Positions 26,313 to 34,612 of a stretch of 64,000 bases of DNA are shown here, piece by piece; positions within the stretch are counted from its first letter, which is position 1, and the number at the start of each line of letters is the position of its first letter. Below the pieces are notes generated by a model. It worked only from the letters and a program-made list of their open reading frames with translations. It ran no database searches and was not told where the DNA came from. Made by a program: the position numbers and the translations under genes. The stretch covers positions 186,001-250,000 of the forward strand of contig NZ_JAEMGS010000002.1 of NCBI RefSeq assembly GCF_017309075.1, given 5' to 3'. The DNA is from Motiliproteus sp. SC1-56 (GTDB lineage Bacteria; Pseudomonadota; Gammaproteobacteria; Pseudomonadales; Balneatricaceae).

Positions 26313-27067
26313 TGTGGCCGCAACGTCTCATCGCTCACCGGGGGTATCCTTCCCGCTTTCCGGAAAACACCCGCATCGGCTTTGAGGCGGCTATCGAGGC
26401 GGGCGCTCTTAACCTGGAGGCGGACCTCCAGCTTAGTGCGGACAAGGTGCCGGTGTTGTTTCACGACCGCAATTTGCAGCGCCTCTGTGGTGCACAGGGG
26501 GTAGTGCACCGCCACGCTCTGGAAGACCTCAAGAGTCTTTCTCCCTTTGATCCGCAACGCCTGGGAAGGCGCTTTAAGGGGGTGGAGATCCTTACCCTGG
26601 AGGAGCTGGTGGCGCTGGTCAGCGGTCACCCCCGGATTACCCTCTACCTGGAGATCAAGCGCCTGCCGTTAAAGGTGTTCGGCACGGCAGCGGTGCTTGA
26701 AACCGTGCTGCCACGACTGGCGCCGATTGCTGAGCGCACCGTATTGATCAGTTTCTCCTGCTTTGTACTGCGGGCGGCCAAGGCGCGCGGCTGGAAGCGC
26801 CTGGGGCCGGTGTTGAGCCGCTGGGCGGATATGCGCAGACCCACGGTGCAGGAGCTGGAGCCGGAAGTGGTGTTTCTTGACCAGCGCCGCCTGCCGCTGG
26901 GGATCGAGTACCCGCCGCGGGTGCCGCGCCTGGCCCTGTATGAAATCTCCGATCCCGCGCGGGCGCAAGCATTGGCCGCCCGCGGTTCTCACTTTATCGA
27001 AACCGATGCGATTGGCGAGATGCTGGCCGCCCTTGCGGGGAGTAAAGGTGGAACCACGGGAATTTGA
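26312..27067 (+). CDS. Cytosolic glycerophosphodiester phosphodiesterase
   Basis: A 251-residue GDPD-family TIM barrel like UgpQ, hydrolysing glycerophosphodiesters (deacylated phospholipids) to sn-glycerol 3-phosphate and an alcohol. Catalytic motifs are IAHRGYPSRFPENT (His, Arg, Glu), LEADLQLSADKVPVLFHD (metal Glu and Asp, second His) and LYLEIK. There is no signal peptide, so it acts in the cytosol. It overlaps the DUF1614 stop by one base and the downstream G3P-oxidoreductase start by 20 bases, so product and next enzyme are encoded together. Confidence 0.93.
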   Translation: MWPQRLIAHRGYPSRFPENTRIGFEAAIEAGALNLEADLQLSADKVPVLFHDRNLQRLCGAQGVVHRHALEDLKSLSPFDPQRLGRRFKGVEILTLEELVALVSGHPRITLYLEIKRLPLKVFGTAAVLETVLPRLAPIAERTVLISFSCFVLRAAKARGWKRLGPVLSRWADMRRPTVQELEPEVVFLDQRRLPLGIEYPPRVPRLALYEISDPARAQALAARGSHFIETDAIGEMLAALAGSKGGTTGI

Positions 27068-28217
27068 AATTGCGGTGATCGGCGGCGGAATCCAGGGTGC
27101 GGGAGTGGCCCAGGCGGCCGCGGCGGCGGGCTACTCCGTGCTCTTACTTGAGCGGCGGGACTGGGGGGACGGAACCTCCAGCCGCTCCAGCAAGCTGATC
27201 CACGGGGGGTTGCGTTACCTGGAGTCCGGCCAGTGGTCCCTGGTGCGCAAAGCGCTGGCCGAAAGGTCGGTATTGCTGCGAATTGCGCCGGGCCTTGTGC
27301 GCCCGGTGCCGTTTCTCATTCCCTTGTACCGGAACAGCCAACGCCGGCCTTGGCAGGTAGGGCTGGGGCTGCGGTTGTACCGGATGCTGGCCGCCGGGGC
27401 TGATCTCTCGAATTTTGAACGGCTGGGCCTTGAAAGCGATGCGCTGCCGGCACAGTTGAAACGGGGCGGGCTGAGGGCGGTGTTTCGGTACTGGGATGCC
27501 CAGACCGATGACCGCCTGCTTACCCGGGGGGTGGTTGCCTCCGCCGCCGGGCTGGGCGTCGAGTTGAACCGGGGGGCGGAACTTCGCGAAGCGCGAGCGG
27601 TGAATGGGGGCTGGCGGATCAGCTGGCAGCAGGGCACGGAGCGCCTCGAGGGAAGCTGCCGGGTGTTGGTAAATGCCACCGGTCCCTGGGTGAACCGGGT
27701 GATGGACCGGTTAAACCCTCGGCCCCGAAGCCTCCCAATGGAGATGGTGCAGGGCACGCACCTGGTGCTTGATGCTGAACTGGGCGGCGCCGTTTATTAC
27801 CTGGAAGCGGAGGATCGGCGAGGGGTGTTTGCCATGCCTTGGCAGGGGCGGACCCTGCTGGGTACCACCGAAGTGCAATACCTTGGCGATCCCGACGACT
27901 GCACGCCTACGGTGGCTGAGGAACGTTACCTGCTCGCCACCCTGGCGCGTTACTTTGACGCCCAGCGCCCCACGGTTACCACCCGTTATGCCGGACTGCG
28001 GGTGTTGCCCAGCGCCGACGGCGGTTTTTTCGACCGGCCCCGCGACACCGTTCGCCTGGAAGAGTGGGACGGAATGCGGGGCGTAATCACTCTTTACGGG
28101 GGTAAACTAACCACCTATCGGGTCACCGCGGTGGAGACGGTGGCCGTCATTGCACGGCACCTGGGGGCGCGCGCGCCTCGGGCGGATACCGCCTCTCTGC
28201 TCCTGCCCGGGTGCTAG
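27048..28217 (+). CDS. Short GlpD-like FAD-dependent glycerol-3-phosphate oxidoreductase
   Basis: A 389-residue protein of the DAO superfamily closest to aerobic glycerol-3-phosphate dehydrogenase GlpD: FAD site VIGGGIQGAGVAQAAAAAG, then DGTSSRSSKLIHGGLRYLES and a C-terminal GKLTTYRVTAVETV. GlpD is normally about 500 residues; here the C-terminal helical domain of about 110 residues is absent and the chain ends soon after the DAO domain. The GTG start follows GGGGAG and lies inside the GDPD gene. It probably oxidises G3P released by the GDPD to DHAP, passing electrons to quinone, but the missing domain leaves the substrate open. Confidence 0.82.
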   Translation: MEPREFEIAVIGGGIQGAGVAQAAAAAGYSVLLLERRDWGDGTSSRSSKLIHGGLRYLESGQWSLVRKALAERSVLLRIAPGLVRPVPFLIPLYRNSQRRPWQVGLGLRLYRMLAAGADLSNFERLGLESDALPAQLKRGGLRAVFRYWDAQTDDRLLTRGVVASAAGLGVELNRGAELREARAVNGGWRISWQQGTERLEGSCRVLVNATGPWVNRVMDRLNPRPRSLPMEMVQGTHLVLDAELGGAVYYLEAEDRRGVFAMPWQGRTLLGTTEVQYLGDPDDCTPTVAEERYLLATLARYFDAQRPTVTTRYAGLRVLPSADGGFFDRPRDTVRLEEWDGMRGVITLYGGKLTTYRVTAVETVAVIARHLGARAPRADTASLLLPGC

Positions 28218-28243
28218 GTTGCTACCACAAGGGGGTTCAGCAG

Positions 28244-29680
28244 CTAGGGGTGGCTCAGCAGCCGCTCCATGCATGTCTGCCAGCGCCGGTAGCGCCGTAA
28301 CAGGGAAGCATTGGCCACAGGTTCAATCCTCTCAGCGGAGGCGCCGCGCCACCCGTCGGGGCACCCTGCCAACAGGTAACCCACGCCCCTTAACGTCGCC
28401 TCGCGCTCAAGGGGGCGAAGGACCGGCAGTCCGCTGAGATCCGCCAACCGCTGCCCGAGACCGGGCAAGGCTCCCAGGCCCCCAGTGAGGCGAAGTTGGT
28501 GGACCGGGTGCTTTTTCTGAAGGACATCCAGATTGCGCACCACAAGGAAGACGATGCTCTCCAACAGGCCTGCCGCCCGGGCTGGGAAGCTGGCGGGGCC
28601 GACAAAACGGCTCTGCAGGTCGCTCCGCCAATCAGGCGAGCCCAGGCCGCCGACGGCATTGAGAAAAAGGGCCGGCTGCGTTACCTCCCGCAGCCAGTGG
28701 GCGAGGTCCCGGTCATCAAAGCCCACGGGGGCGTAGCGCCTCAGCCACTCAAGGGCGGCACCGCACCCGTGGATCGTTCCCTCCAGCGCCCAGTTCGCAT
28801 CGTTGCTACAGGTCAGGAGCAAGGACTGCTGCAGAGGTGCGGGGGATGGGTGCGGGGCGTGAAGGGGAGCGAGCACGAACCCGCCGGTGCCCAGGTTGAC
28901 CAGGGCGTCGGGGTCAGGGCGGCCCGAGGCATACAGGGCCGCGCCCTGGTCGCCTCCCAGGAAGCCTCCCTGCAATTCGGTGCCTGCAAAAGAGGCGCGT
29001 CCCCAGTCCCCGATGCAGGGGGCAAGCGCGGGCAACCAACGGCGTTTGAGGTTGAAATTGCGCAGCAACTCAGGCTGCCAATCCTTCTCCCGCTGGCCCC
29101 AAAGCAGGGTACGTTGCGCGGATGCCGGGTCCACCGCCGCCGGGCGTGCGAACCCGGTCAGCGCTGCCATTAGGTAGCCGGCCAGGGGGGAGAGGCACAG
29201 GCTGCCCTTTTTGGCGGCCGCCTGCACCTTGGGCAGGTTGTCCAGGCACCAGCGAAACTTGCTTGCGCCATGGTGGGCAGAGGGGTAGAGCCCGGTCAGC
29301 TGCTGGAGTTGGAAGCGCTGCTCAGGGGAAGGATGAAACGGGGACGCGCCGCGCACATCCTGCCAGCTGATAACGGGCGTCAGCGGCTCTCCGCTGAGTC
29401 GGTCCCAGGCGATCAGGCTGGCCCGCTGGCAGGCCAGACCGAAGCGTTTGACCTTGACGCGCAACCCGGGTGGCAGTTGGGCGAGGGTTTGGGCGGCGGC
29501 TTGACGGAGGCTTTCTACCAAAGCCTCGGGCGACTGCTCCACCCGTCCGGGGCTCGGATGGCGCGTCGTGACGGCAACAGCGAACGATGCGAGGCATTCA
29601 CCGCGGACGTCAAAAATGGCGGCGCGGCTGCTGCCGCCGCCTTGATCCAGGGCGAGAAACAGCGCTTCGGGCTCGGCCAT
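28244..29680 (-). CDS. FGGY-family carbohydrate kinase (atypical, glycerol-kinase-like)
   Basis: A 478-residue ASKHA-fold kinase of the FGGY family. The N-terminal phosphate loop is LALDQGGGSSRAAIFD, resembling GlpK but with GGG in place of GTT. The substrate half has ISWQDVRG, and the C-terminal half has the ATP-site VNLGTGGFVLAP and RLTGGLGALPGLGQ. The residues that would define a glycerol pocket are not clearly conserved, so substrate is left open. It is convergent with the GlpD-like gene (26 bases between the stops). This pairing suggests glycerol or a related polyol. Confidence 0.8.
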   Translation of the reverse strand: MAEPEALFLALDQGGGSSRAAIFDVRGECLASFAVAVTTRHPSPGRVEQSPEALVESLRQAAAQTLAQLPPGLRVKVKRFGLACQRASLIAWDRLSGEPLTPVISWQDVRGASPFHPSPEQRFQLQQLTGLYPSAHHGASKFRWCLDNLPKVQAAAKKGSLCLSPLAGYLMAALTGFARPAAVDPASAQRTLLWGQREKDWQPELLRNFNLKRRWLPALAPCIGDWGRASFAGTELQGGFLGGDQGAALYASGRPDPDALVNLGTGGFVLAPLHAPHPSPAPLQQSLLLTCSNDANWALEGTIHGCGAALEWLRRYAPVGFDDRDLAHWLREVTQPALFLNAVGGLGSPDWRSDLQSRFVGPASFPARAAGLLESIVFLVVRNLDVLQKKHPVHQLRLTGGLGALPGLGQRLADLSGLPVLRPLEREATLRGVGYLLAGCPDGWRGASAERIEPVANASLLRRYRRWQTCMERLLSHP

Positions 29681-29854
29681 CGGCGTCTCTGCTCAGCGTA
29701 ACTCGGTTTTAAGGAGGGCTCTGCAGGGATTTAAGTTTGAAAACGGCGCAGATGCCACTGGGTTTGCCGCCGCGGAACCGGCACCTCGGTCCTTGTTCTG
29801 TGCGCCGAAAGTGGGCGCAGTCACGGCAGTTGCGTCGGACAGGTGCGGCAGGTT
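29681..29854. other. Intergenic region, nothing recognised
   Basis: 174 bases upstream of the kinase (minus strand) and downstream of the winged-helix gene. No gene, hairpin with T-run or repeat stands out. Confidence 0.5.
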
Positions 29855-30151
29855 TCATGGTGCGGGGGTAACGCCGAGCAGCTGTTCGAGATCCCGGTGG
29901 TGGCTTTCAATCCACTGCAGGTTGATCGGTCCCCACTGCTCGATACGGTAGTAACCGTCATTGTTGCGCACGCCATCCTGCTGAAAGTGGAGTTCGATCC
30001 CCATTCCCGGCAGCGCCTTGATGATGTCCTGAAGGGTGCGTCGTGGCCAGCCGGTGAGCCGCATCAGCGAAGGGACGCTCGGCCGGTCCTCGGTGGCAAT
30101 CAGGTAGGCGGTCAGCAGCCGGCGGCAGAACGTGGGGTTAAGTTCGGTCAT
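29855..30151 (-). CDS. Small winged-helix protein
   Basis: A 98-residue protein with a probable winged helix-turn-helix of the HTH_43 type: FCRRLLTAYLIATEDRPSVPSLMRLTGWPRRTLQDIIKAL gives helix, turn and recognition helix, and GYYRIEQWGPINLQW forms the wing. It may bind DNA, but no target is known. It starts inside the 3' end of the upstream membrane-protein gene (14-base overlap), and is the last gene of the four-gene PilZ-Tus cassette. Confidence 0.65.
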   Translation of the reverse strand: MTELNPTFCRRLLTAYLIATEDRPSVPSLMRLTGWPRRTLQDIIKALPGMGIELHFQQDGVRNNDGYYRIEQWGPINLQWIESHHRDLEQLLGVTPAP

Positions 30152-30485
30152 CGTTGGTGGTGTCCTGTTGGGCGCCCTCATTGGAGGGCTTCGGGGTGGC
30201 GTTGTCCGGCTGGGTACCGTAGTAGGTGTCCTCGTAATACCGTCCCTGGATCTCAAGGCGCCGGTTGATGAAGCGGACATAGTGTTTCCAGGCGAGAAAA
30301 GCCGGTGTCATCCAGATCATCACCGCCACCATTTTGAAGGCACCCTGGTGGGAAACCGGCCCCAGGGATGCGACCCAACCGGTAAAGTTCAGGTACTGCA
30401 TCAGGTAGAAAGCGGCGACAAGGAAGATGAAACCGAGCGCCATCAACAAGTGATAGAGAAGACCGCTGCGTCCTGGCTGGCTCAC
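30138..30485 (-). CDS. Two-span membrane protein, unknown
   Basis: A 115-residue protein with two hydrophobic helices (YHLLMALGFIFLVAAFYLM and GAFKMVAVMIWMTPAFLAW) followed by a basic segment WKHYVRFINRRLEIQGRYY and a polar, probably disordered tail rich in Asn, Thr and Asp. The family is unknown. It overlaps the Tus-like gene by four bases and the winged-helix gene by 14, so all are co-translated. Confidence 0.7.
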   Translation of the reverse strand: MSQPGRSGLLYHLLMALGFIFLVAAFYLMQYLNFTGWVASLGPVSHQGAFKMVAVMIWMTPAFLAWKHYVRFINRRLEIQGRYYEDTYYGTQPDNATPKPSNEGAQQDTTNDDRT

Positions 30486-31348
30486 GACATATCCTCAGCG
30501 TAACGGTGAACCCGAAGGCTCGGTAAAAATGGGGTGGCCTCAATGCGGCAATCGCTGCGAACCCGGCGTTGCCGCGTTGGCGGCGGTGAAAGCGTCGGCT
30601 GGTTGAAATCGGGAAAGGGCCTGGCCGGGTCCCAGGCAAAAAACAGCGGCAGGGACAGGTTGCAGGCCCGGCGGCTACCGTCGCTGTGGACGATGTTGGC
30701 GCGCATTAGGGGCGCCTGCTGCTGGACCCTGGCGAGCCCCGTATGGGGCGGCAGCCGGGCAACCTTGTCCAGCTGCACTTGGATATGAGCTGAGTGGGTA
30801 TCCAGCTTAAGCAGGGCCGCGTGGGCCTTGTCCGCGCGGATCCGTTGAATGCTTCGTCCGCTGCAGTACCAGTTAAATCCGACCCGTTCGGGGTGCTGAT
30901 CGGTACAGGGGATCTGGCGATAGCACTGGCGCAGGTGCAGCCTGGCCAAACCTTTGCTGCTGAGCGCCTCGCGCAGATCGCTGGGGCGTCGTCCCAGTTG
31001 CCTTGACCAGTCGGTCTTTTCGAGCTGGCGAAGCGCGCCGAGTGCCTGCTGGAACTCCTGCTTGGCCCGGTTGACGGCATGGGCACAGGCCAGTCCCGCA
31101 GCGTCCGCGGCGACCAGTCCGTGGCGGCTGTCGGTGCGCCGGCCGTCACCGGCGTGCCGGTACCAGAGGTTGCAGCAAAGCTCGACCAACCGGGTTCGAG
31201 GATCGAGCCCGCGCGCCTGCTCCTCCTCGGTAAGCGGCACCCAGAACGGCAGGTCGGAGCGGTCCAGCCAGTTCTTCAGGTGGTCCAGTTGCCGGTTCAG
31301 TGACTCGAAGGCCTCTACCACCCGGGCGTGGGGCAGGGAGGTTGCCAT
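30482..31348 (-). CDS. tus: Replication terminus site-binding protein (Tus-like)
   Basis: A 288-residue protein that aligns by eye over much of its length with E. coli Tus, the protein that blocks replication forks in one direction when bound to Ter DNA. Corresponding stretches are VGFNWYCSGRSIQRIRADKA (Tus RFGWANKHIIKNLHRDEV), PLMRANIVHSDGSRRACNLS followed by LPLFFAW (Tus PIARVWYKG...CPTPLIAL), and C-terminal LPSLRVHRYAED (Tus IIPRLHLYVAD). It lacks membrane segments. It sits in a tight operon: the PilZ gene upstream shares one base with it, and the membrane protein overlaps by four. No E. coli-type Ter sequence was seen nearby. I am confident of the family but not of the function. Confidence 0.8.
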   Translation of the reverse strand: MATSLPHARVVEAFESLNRQLDHLKNWLDRSDLPFWVPLTEEEQARGLDPRTRLVELCCNLWYRHAGDGRRTDSRHGLVAADAAGLACAHAVNRAKQEFQQALGALRQLEKTDWSRQLGRRPSDLREALSSKGLARLHLRQCYRQIPCTDQHPERVGFNWYCSGRSIQRIRADKAHAALLKLDTHSAHIQVQLDKVARLPPHTGLARVQQQAPLMRANIVHSDGSRRACNLSLPLFFAWDPARPFPDFNQPTLSPPPTRQRRVRSDCRIEATPFLPSLRVHRYAEDMS

Positions 31349-31911
31349 CAGCCGAGTCTCCGTTTCGCCTGGCGCCGTTGCAGGCCCTGGACAGCCAGCA
31401 TGCGGCGAACGATACGGTCGCGGGCCTGCGCGTCCAGCTCGATAAACTGTACGCCGAGGCGAAACCGGTTGTCGGTTTGCGCCTGGCTGTAGATCACTTG
31501 CCCCCGGCAGAGCAGGGCGGCGCCATCCTTCAGCCGTAGGCGCAGTGCCAATGGTTGCCCGACCTCAAGAGGCTGCGGCCGAAGAAATGATATTCCCCCT
31601 TCGCTGAGGGTGACCGGACCGGTTACGCCTTCTGATTCCGCATTAAGGTGGCTGCACAAAGCCGCTGTCAGACATTCTAGCTTGCGGTTGAGCAGCCGAA
31701 GTCCGCTGGCAGTGGCCTTGTCCTGCTCGGCAATGCGGCGCAGTGACGGCTCCAGCTCTTCGTCCAGCGCGCTCAGCTGAGCCTGGAGGTCGAAGCCGGG
31801 AGAGGGGGGGAAGCACGCGTTAAGGTCTTGAATTTGGGTGTCGATCACCCGCACTTCGACCTGGGCTTCGTCGTCGATACGGAAGTGTTCCCGGCGCTCG
31901 GTGGGGGGCAC
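31348..31911 (-). CDS. PilZ domain protein (c-di-GMP binding)
   Basis: A 187-residue protein with an N-terminal RREHFR motif, which serves as the RxxxR c-di-GMP-binding arm, a helical linker, and a PilZ barrel in the C-terminal half (VTLSEGGISFL, a variant of D/N-x-S-x-x-G, then GQPLALRLRLKDGAALLCRGQVIY). The Asp/Asn of the second motif is replaced, so ligand binding may be weakened. It is the first gene of the leftward cassette and divergent from the Lol genes. Confidence 0.82.
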   Translation of the reverse strand: MPPTERREHFRIDDEAQVEVRVIDTQIQDLNACFPPSPGFDLQAQLSALDEELEPSLRRIAEQDKATASGLRLLNRKLECLTAALCSHLNAESEGVTGPVTLSEGGISFLRPQPLEVGQPLALRLRLKDGAALLCRGQVIYSQAQTDNRFRLGVQFIELDAQARDRIVRRMLAVQGLQRRQAKRRLG

Positions 31912-32013
31912 GCTGTTACTCTTCGTCTTGCTTTGAATACAAGGGTTTAATATATCATGAAAATCCGCCCGCCAGCCTAGGTGGTGGCGGGGACTTGTGG
32001 TTTAATGCGGGCC

Positions 32014-33261
32014 ATGTACAGACCCGTATCCTTTTTTATCGGCCTCAGGTACACCGGTGCCAAACGCCGCAATCATTTTATCTCCTTCATTTCCCTCGTC
32101 TCCATGATCGGCCTGACCCTCGGGGTGGCGGTCCTGATCCTGGTGTTGTCGGTCATGAACGGCTTTGATCGTGAACTGCGCCAACGCATCCTGGGGATGG
32201 TCCCTCATGCCACCCTCTCCCAGTATCAGGGCGACCTGGAGAACTGGCAGTCGCTGATCCAGGACACGCTCGAGCCCATGGCGTCTGTCGAGGGCGCGGC
32301 GCCCTACATTCACGCCCAGGGCATGCTCACTGCCCGGGGCGAAGTGCGCGGCACCCTGGTTAACGGCATCGACCCTCAGTGGGAGCCGCAGGTGTCGATC
32401 ATCCAGGAGCATATGCCCGCCGGGCGGCTGGAAAACCTGAAGCCGGGGGAGTTTGGCATTATTCTCGGGGATATCCTGGCCCGCTCCCTGGGCGCGCGGC
32501 TTGGGGACAAAGTCACCCTGGTCCTGCCCGAAGCCTCAATTTCGGTGGCTGGGGTGTTCCCCCGCCTGAAACGTTTTACCGTGGTCGGTGTTTTCAAGGT
32601 GGGCGCTGAACTTGACGCTTCGATGGCGTACATCCACATCGAGGACGCCGCGCGGATCAAGCGGATGGGAACGGCGGTGGAAGGCGTCAGACTCAAGTTT
32701 GATAACCTTTTCAACGCCCCTTACCAGGTACGGGACATCGCCCGCCAGCTGGGGCCGAACTACCGGAGCAGTGACTGGACCCGCACTCACGGCAACCTTT
32801 TCCAGGCTATTCAGTTGGAGAAGAAGATGATCGGGCTGCTGCTTTTTATCATCGTCGCCGTGGCCGCGTTCAATATCGTTTCCACCCTGGTGATGGTGGT
32901 GACCGACAAACGCTCGGATATCGCCATTTTGCGTACCATGGGTGCCAGCTCCAAAACCATCATGCGCACCTTTATGATTCAGGGGGGCTTTATCGGTGTC
33001 GTCGGCACCCTTGCCGGTACGGCCCTGGGGGTGCTGCTGGCGCTCACGGTGACCGACCTCGTCGCCGCCATCGAGCGCCTGTTCAACATTCAGTTTCTCA
33101 GTGCGGAGGTCTATTTCATCAGTTATCTGCCGTCACAACTGCGGCTGGAAGACGTCGTGCTTATCTGTGGCAGCTCGTTGCTGATCAGTCTGTTGGCCAC
33201 CCTTTACCCGGCTTACCGGGCCGCCCAGACCCGGCCGGCGGAGGCGCTGCGTTATGAGTAA
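32014..33261 (+). CDS. lolF: Lipoprotein-releasing ABC permease (LolC/LolE/LolF)
   Basis: The 415-residue inner-membrane subunit of the Lol exporter, which extracts outer-membrane lipoproteins and hands them to LolA. It has an N-terminal helix ([21 protein letters not shown]), a large periplasmic MacB-like domain and three C-terminal helices (FX family). The start [13 protein letters not shown] matches LolC and fixes the ATG. Only one such gene is present before lolD, so the exporter could be a LolF2D2 homodimer. The stop overlaps the lolD start by eight bases. Confidence 0.93.
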   Translation: MYRPVSFFIGLRYTGAKRRNHFISFISLVSMIGLTLGVAVLILVLSVMNGFDRELRQRILGMVPHATLSQYQGDLENWQSLIQDTLEPMASVEGAAPYIHAQGMLTARGEVRGTLVNGIDPQWEPQVSIIQEHMPAGRLENLKPGEFGIILGDILARSLGARLGDKVTLVLPEASISVAGVFPRLKRFTVVGVFKVGAELDASMAYIHIEDAARIKRMGTAVEGVRLKFDNLFNAPYQVRDIARQLGPNYRSSDWTRTHGNLFQAIQLEKKMIGLLLFIIVAVAAFNIVSTLVMVVTDKRSDIAILRTMGASSKTIMRTFMIQGGFIGVVGTLAGTALGVLLALTVTDLVAAIERLFNIQFLSAEVYFISYLPSQLRLEDVVLICGSSLLISLLATLYPAYRAAQTRPAEALRYE

Positions 33262-33940
33262 AGAGATCGTTATCCGCTGCCGCGAACTGGTCAAACGCTA
33301 CAGCGAAGGCGAGGCGGTGCTGGAAGTGTTGAGCGGGATCAATCTGGAGGTGGCGGCGGGAGACCGGATTGCCATCGTCGGCAGCTCCGGTTCAGGAAAA
33401 AGCACCCTGTTGAACCTGCTCTCCGGGCTGGATACGCCCAGTGCGGGCGAGGTGTCGATCTGCGGCAAGGATCTCGCGCCCCTGGGTGAGAACCAGCGGG
33501 CGGCGCTGCGCAACCGAAGCCTGGGGTTCGTTTACCAGTTTCACCATCTGCTTCCCGAATTTACTGCCCTGGAAAACGTGGCGATACCGCTGCTGCTCGG
33601 CCGTACGCCAATTGATGAACTGCGCCAGCGGGCGCAGGAGATGTTGTCCCGGGTCGGTCTTAGCGAGCGTTTGGAGCACAAGCCGGCCCAGCTCAGTGGC
33701 GGTGAACGCCAGCGGGTGGCCATCGCCCGCGCACTGGTGGCCCACCCCGAGACCGTCCTGATGGACGAGCCCACTGGCAACCTTGACCGGCATACGGCCG
33801 AAGACATTCAGTCCTTGATGCTGGAACTCAACCAGACCCTCAATACTGCATTTATTATCGTCACCCACGACCCCCAGCTCGCTGCCCGCATGGACCGGGT
33901 GTTGCGACTTGAAGATGGCCGGTTGGTGGAAGATGCCTGA
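33254..33940 (+). CDS. lolD: Lipoprotein-releasing ABC ATPase LolD
   Basis: The 228-residue ATPase of the Lol exporter. Motifs are Walker [14 protein letters not shown], the Q-loop [18 protein letters not shown], the ABC signature [15 protein letters not shown], Walker [12 protein letters not shown] and switch H in VTHDPQLA. The start overlaps the permease gene by eight bases, consistent with one complex made together. Confidence 0.96.
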   Translation: MSKEIVIRCRELVKRYSEGEAVLEVLSGINLEVAAGDRIAIVGSSGSGKSTLLNLLSGLDTPSAGEVSICGKDLAPLGENQRAALRNRSLGFVYQFHHLLPEFTALENVAIPLLLGRTPIDELRQRAQEMLSRVGLSERLEHKPAQLSGGERQRVAIARALVAHPETVLMDEPTGNLDRHTAEDIQSLMLELNQTLNTAFIIVTHDPQLAARMDRVLRLEDGRLVEDA

Positions 33941-33992
33941 GCCCCGCCGGCGAGTACCTGTTATCCGTCCGGCTTGATTCGAAAAGGGTGGT

Positions 33993-34517
33993 TTAGCCGC
34001 GGCGGCTGCGGTCTTTCTGGCGCCGCCGCCAGCTTCGGCCGACGTGCCAAACCCAGAGATAGCGTACCGCCAGGTAGCTCAATACCGCGAAGATCACTCC
34101 ACAGACCACCGATCCCAACAGCAGCGGCCACCACACCTGCGAGACCTCCTGTGTCAGCCAGGCCAGGGAAAGTTCGATATGAATTTCACGTACGGGGCGA
34201 TCCAGCAGCAGTGCGCCCACTTTGTAGGTGAAATAAAAAATCGGCGGCATGGTCAGCGGGTTGGTAATCCACACCAGGCCCACGGAGACCGGCAGGTTGC
34301 TCCTTACCCAGATGGCTAGCAGTGCTGCGACCAGCATCTGCATGGGAATGGGGAGAAACGCGCAGAAGACGCCCACCAAAAACGCTAGCGAAACCGACGA
34401 GCGGTTTAAATGCCAGAGGTTCGGATCGTGAAGCAGCGACCCCAGTTTGCTGAGATGGGGGTGTTCTTTGATCTTCGCCTCGTCGGGTAGGTAACGCTTG
34501 ATAATACGACGGGGCAT
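33993..34517 (-). CDS. DUF2062 membrane protein
   Basis: A 174-residue protein with two to three membrane helices (VSLAFLVGVFCAFLPIPMQM, WWPLLLGSVVCGVIFAVLSY), matching the DUF2062 family, which often occurs beside lipid-modification genes. The N-terminus MPRRIIKRYLPDEAKIKEHP and the charged C-terminus WRRRQKDRSRRG are cytosolic. It is convergent with lolD and divergent from comEC, the same position it has in Pseudomonas. Confidence 0.85.
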   Translation of the reverse strand: MPRRIIKRYLPDEAKIKEHPHLSKLGSLLHDPNLWHLNRSSVSLAFLVGVFCAFLPIPMQMLVAALLAIWVRSNLPVSVGLVWITNPLTMPPIFYFTYKVGALLLDRPVREIHIELSLAWLTQEVSQVWWPLLLGSVVCGVIFAVLSYLAVRYLWVWHVGRSWRRRQKDRSRRG

Positions 34518-34612
34518 GGGTTGGGTGACGGGCTATTCTTCATGAAATATGGGCGAATTATGCACGTTAAGGGCCGTTAAGCCAAGGAAGCCCGCGAAAT
34601 TGGGGATCACGG

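Noticed and set aside
29855-31911. A canonical E. coli-type Ter site near the Tus-like gene
   Set aside because: No close match to the GTTGTAAC core was seen by eye in this interval.
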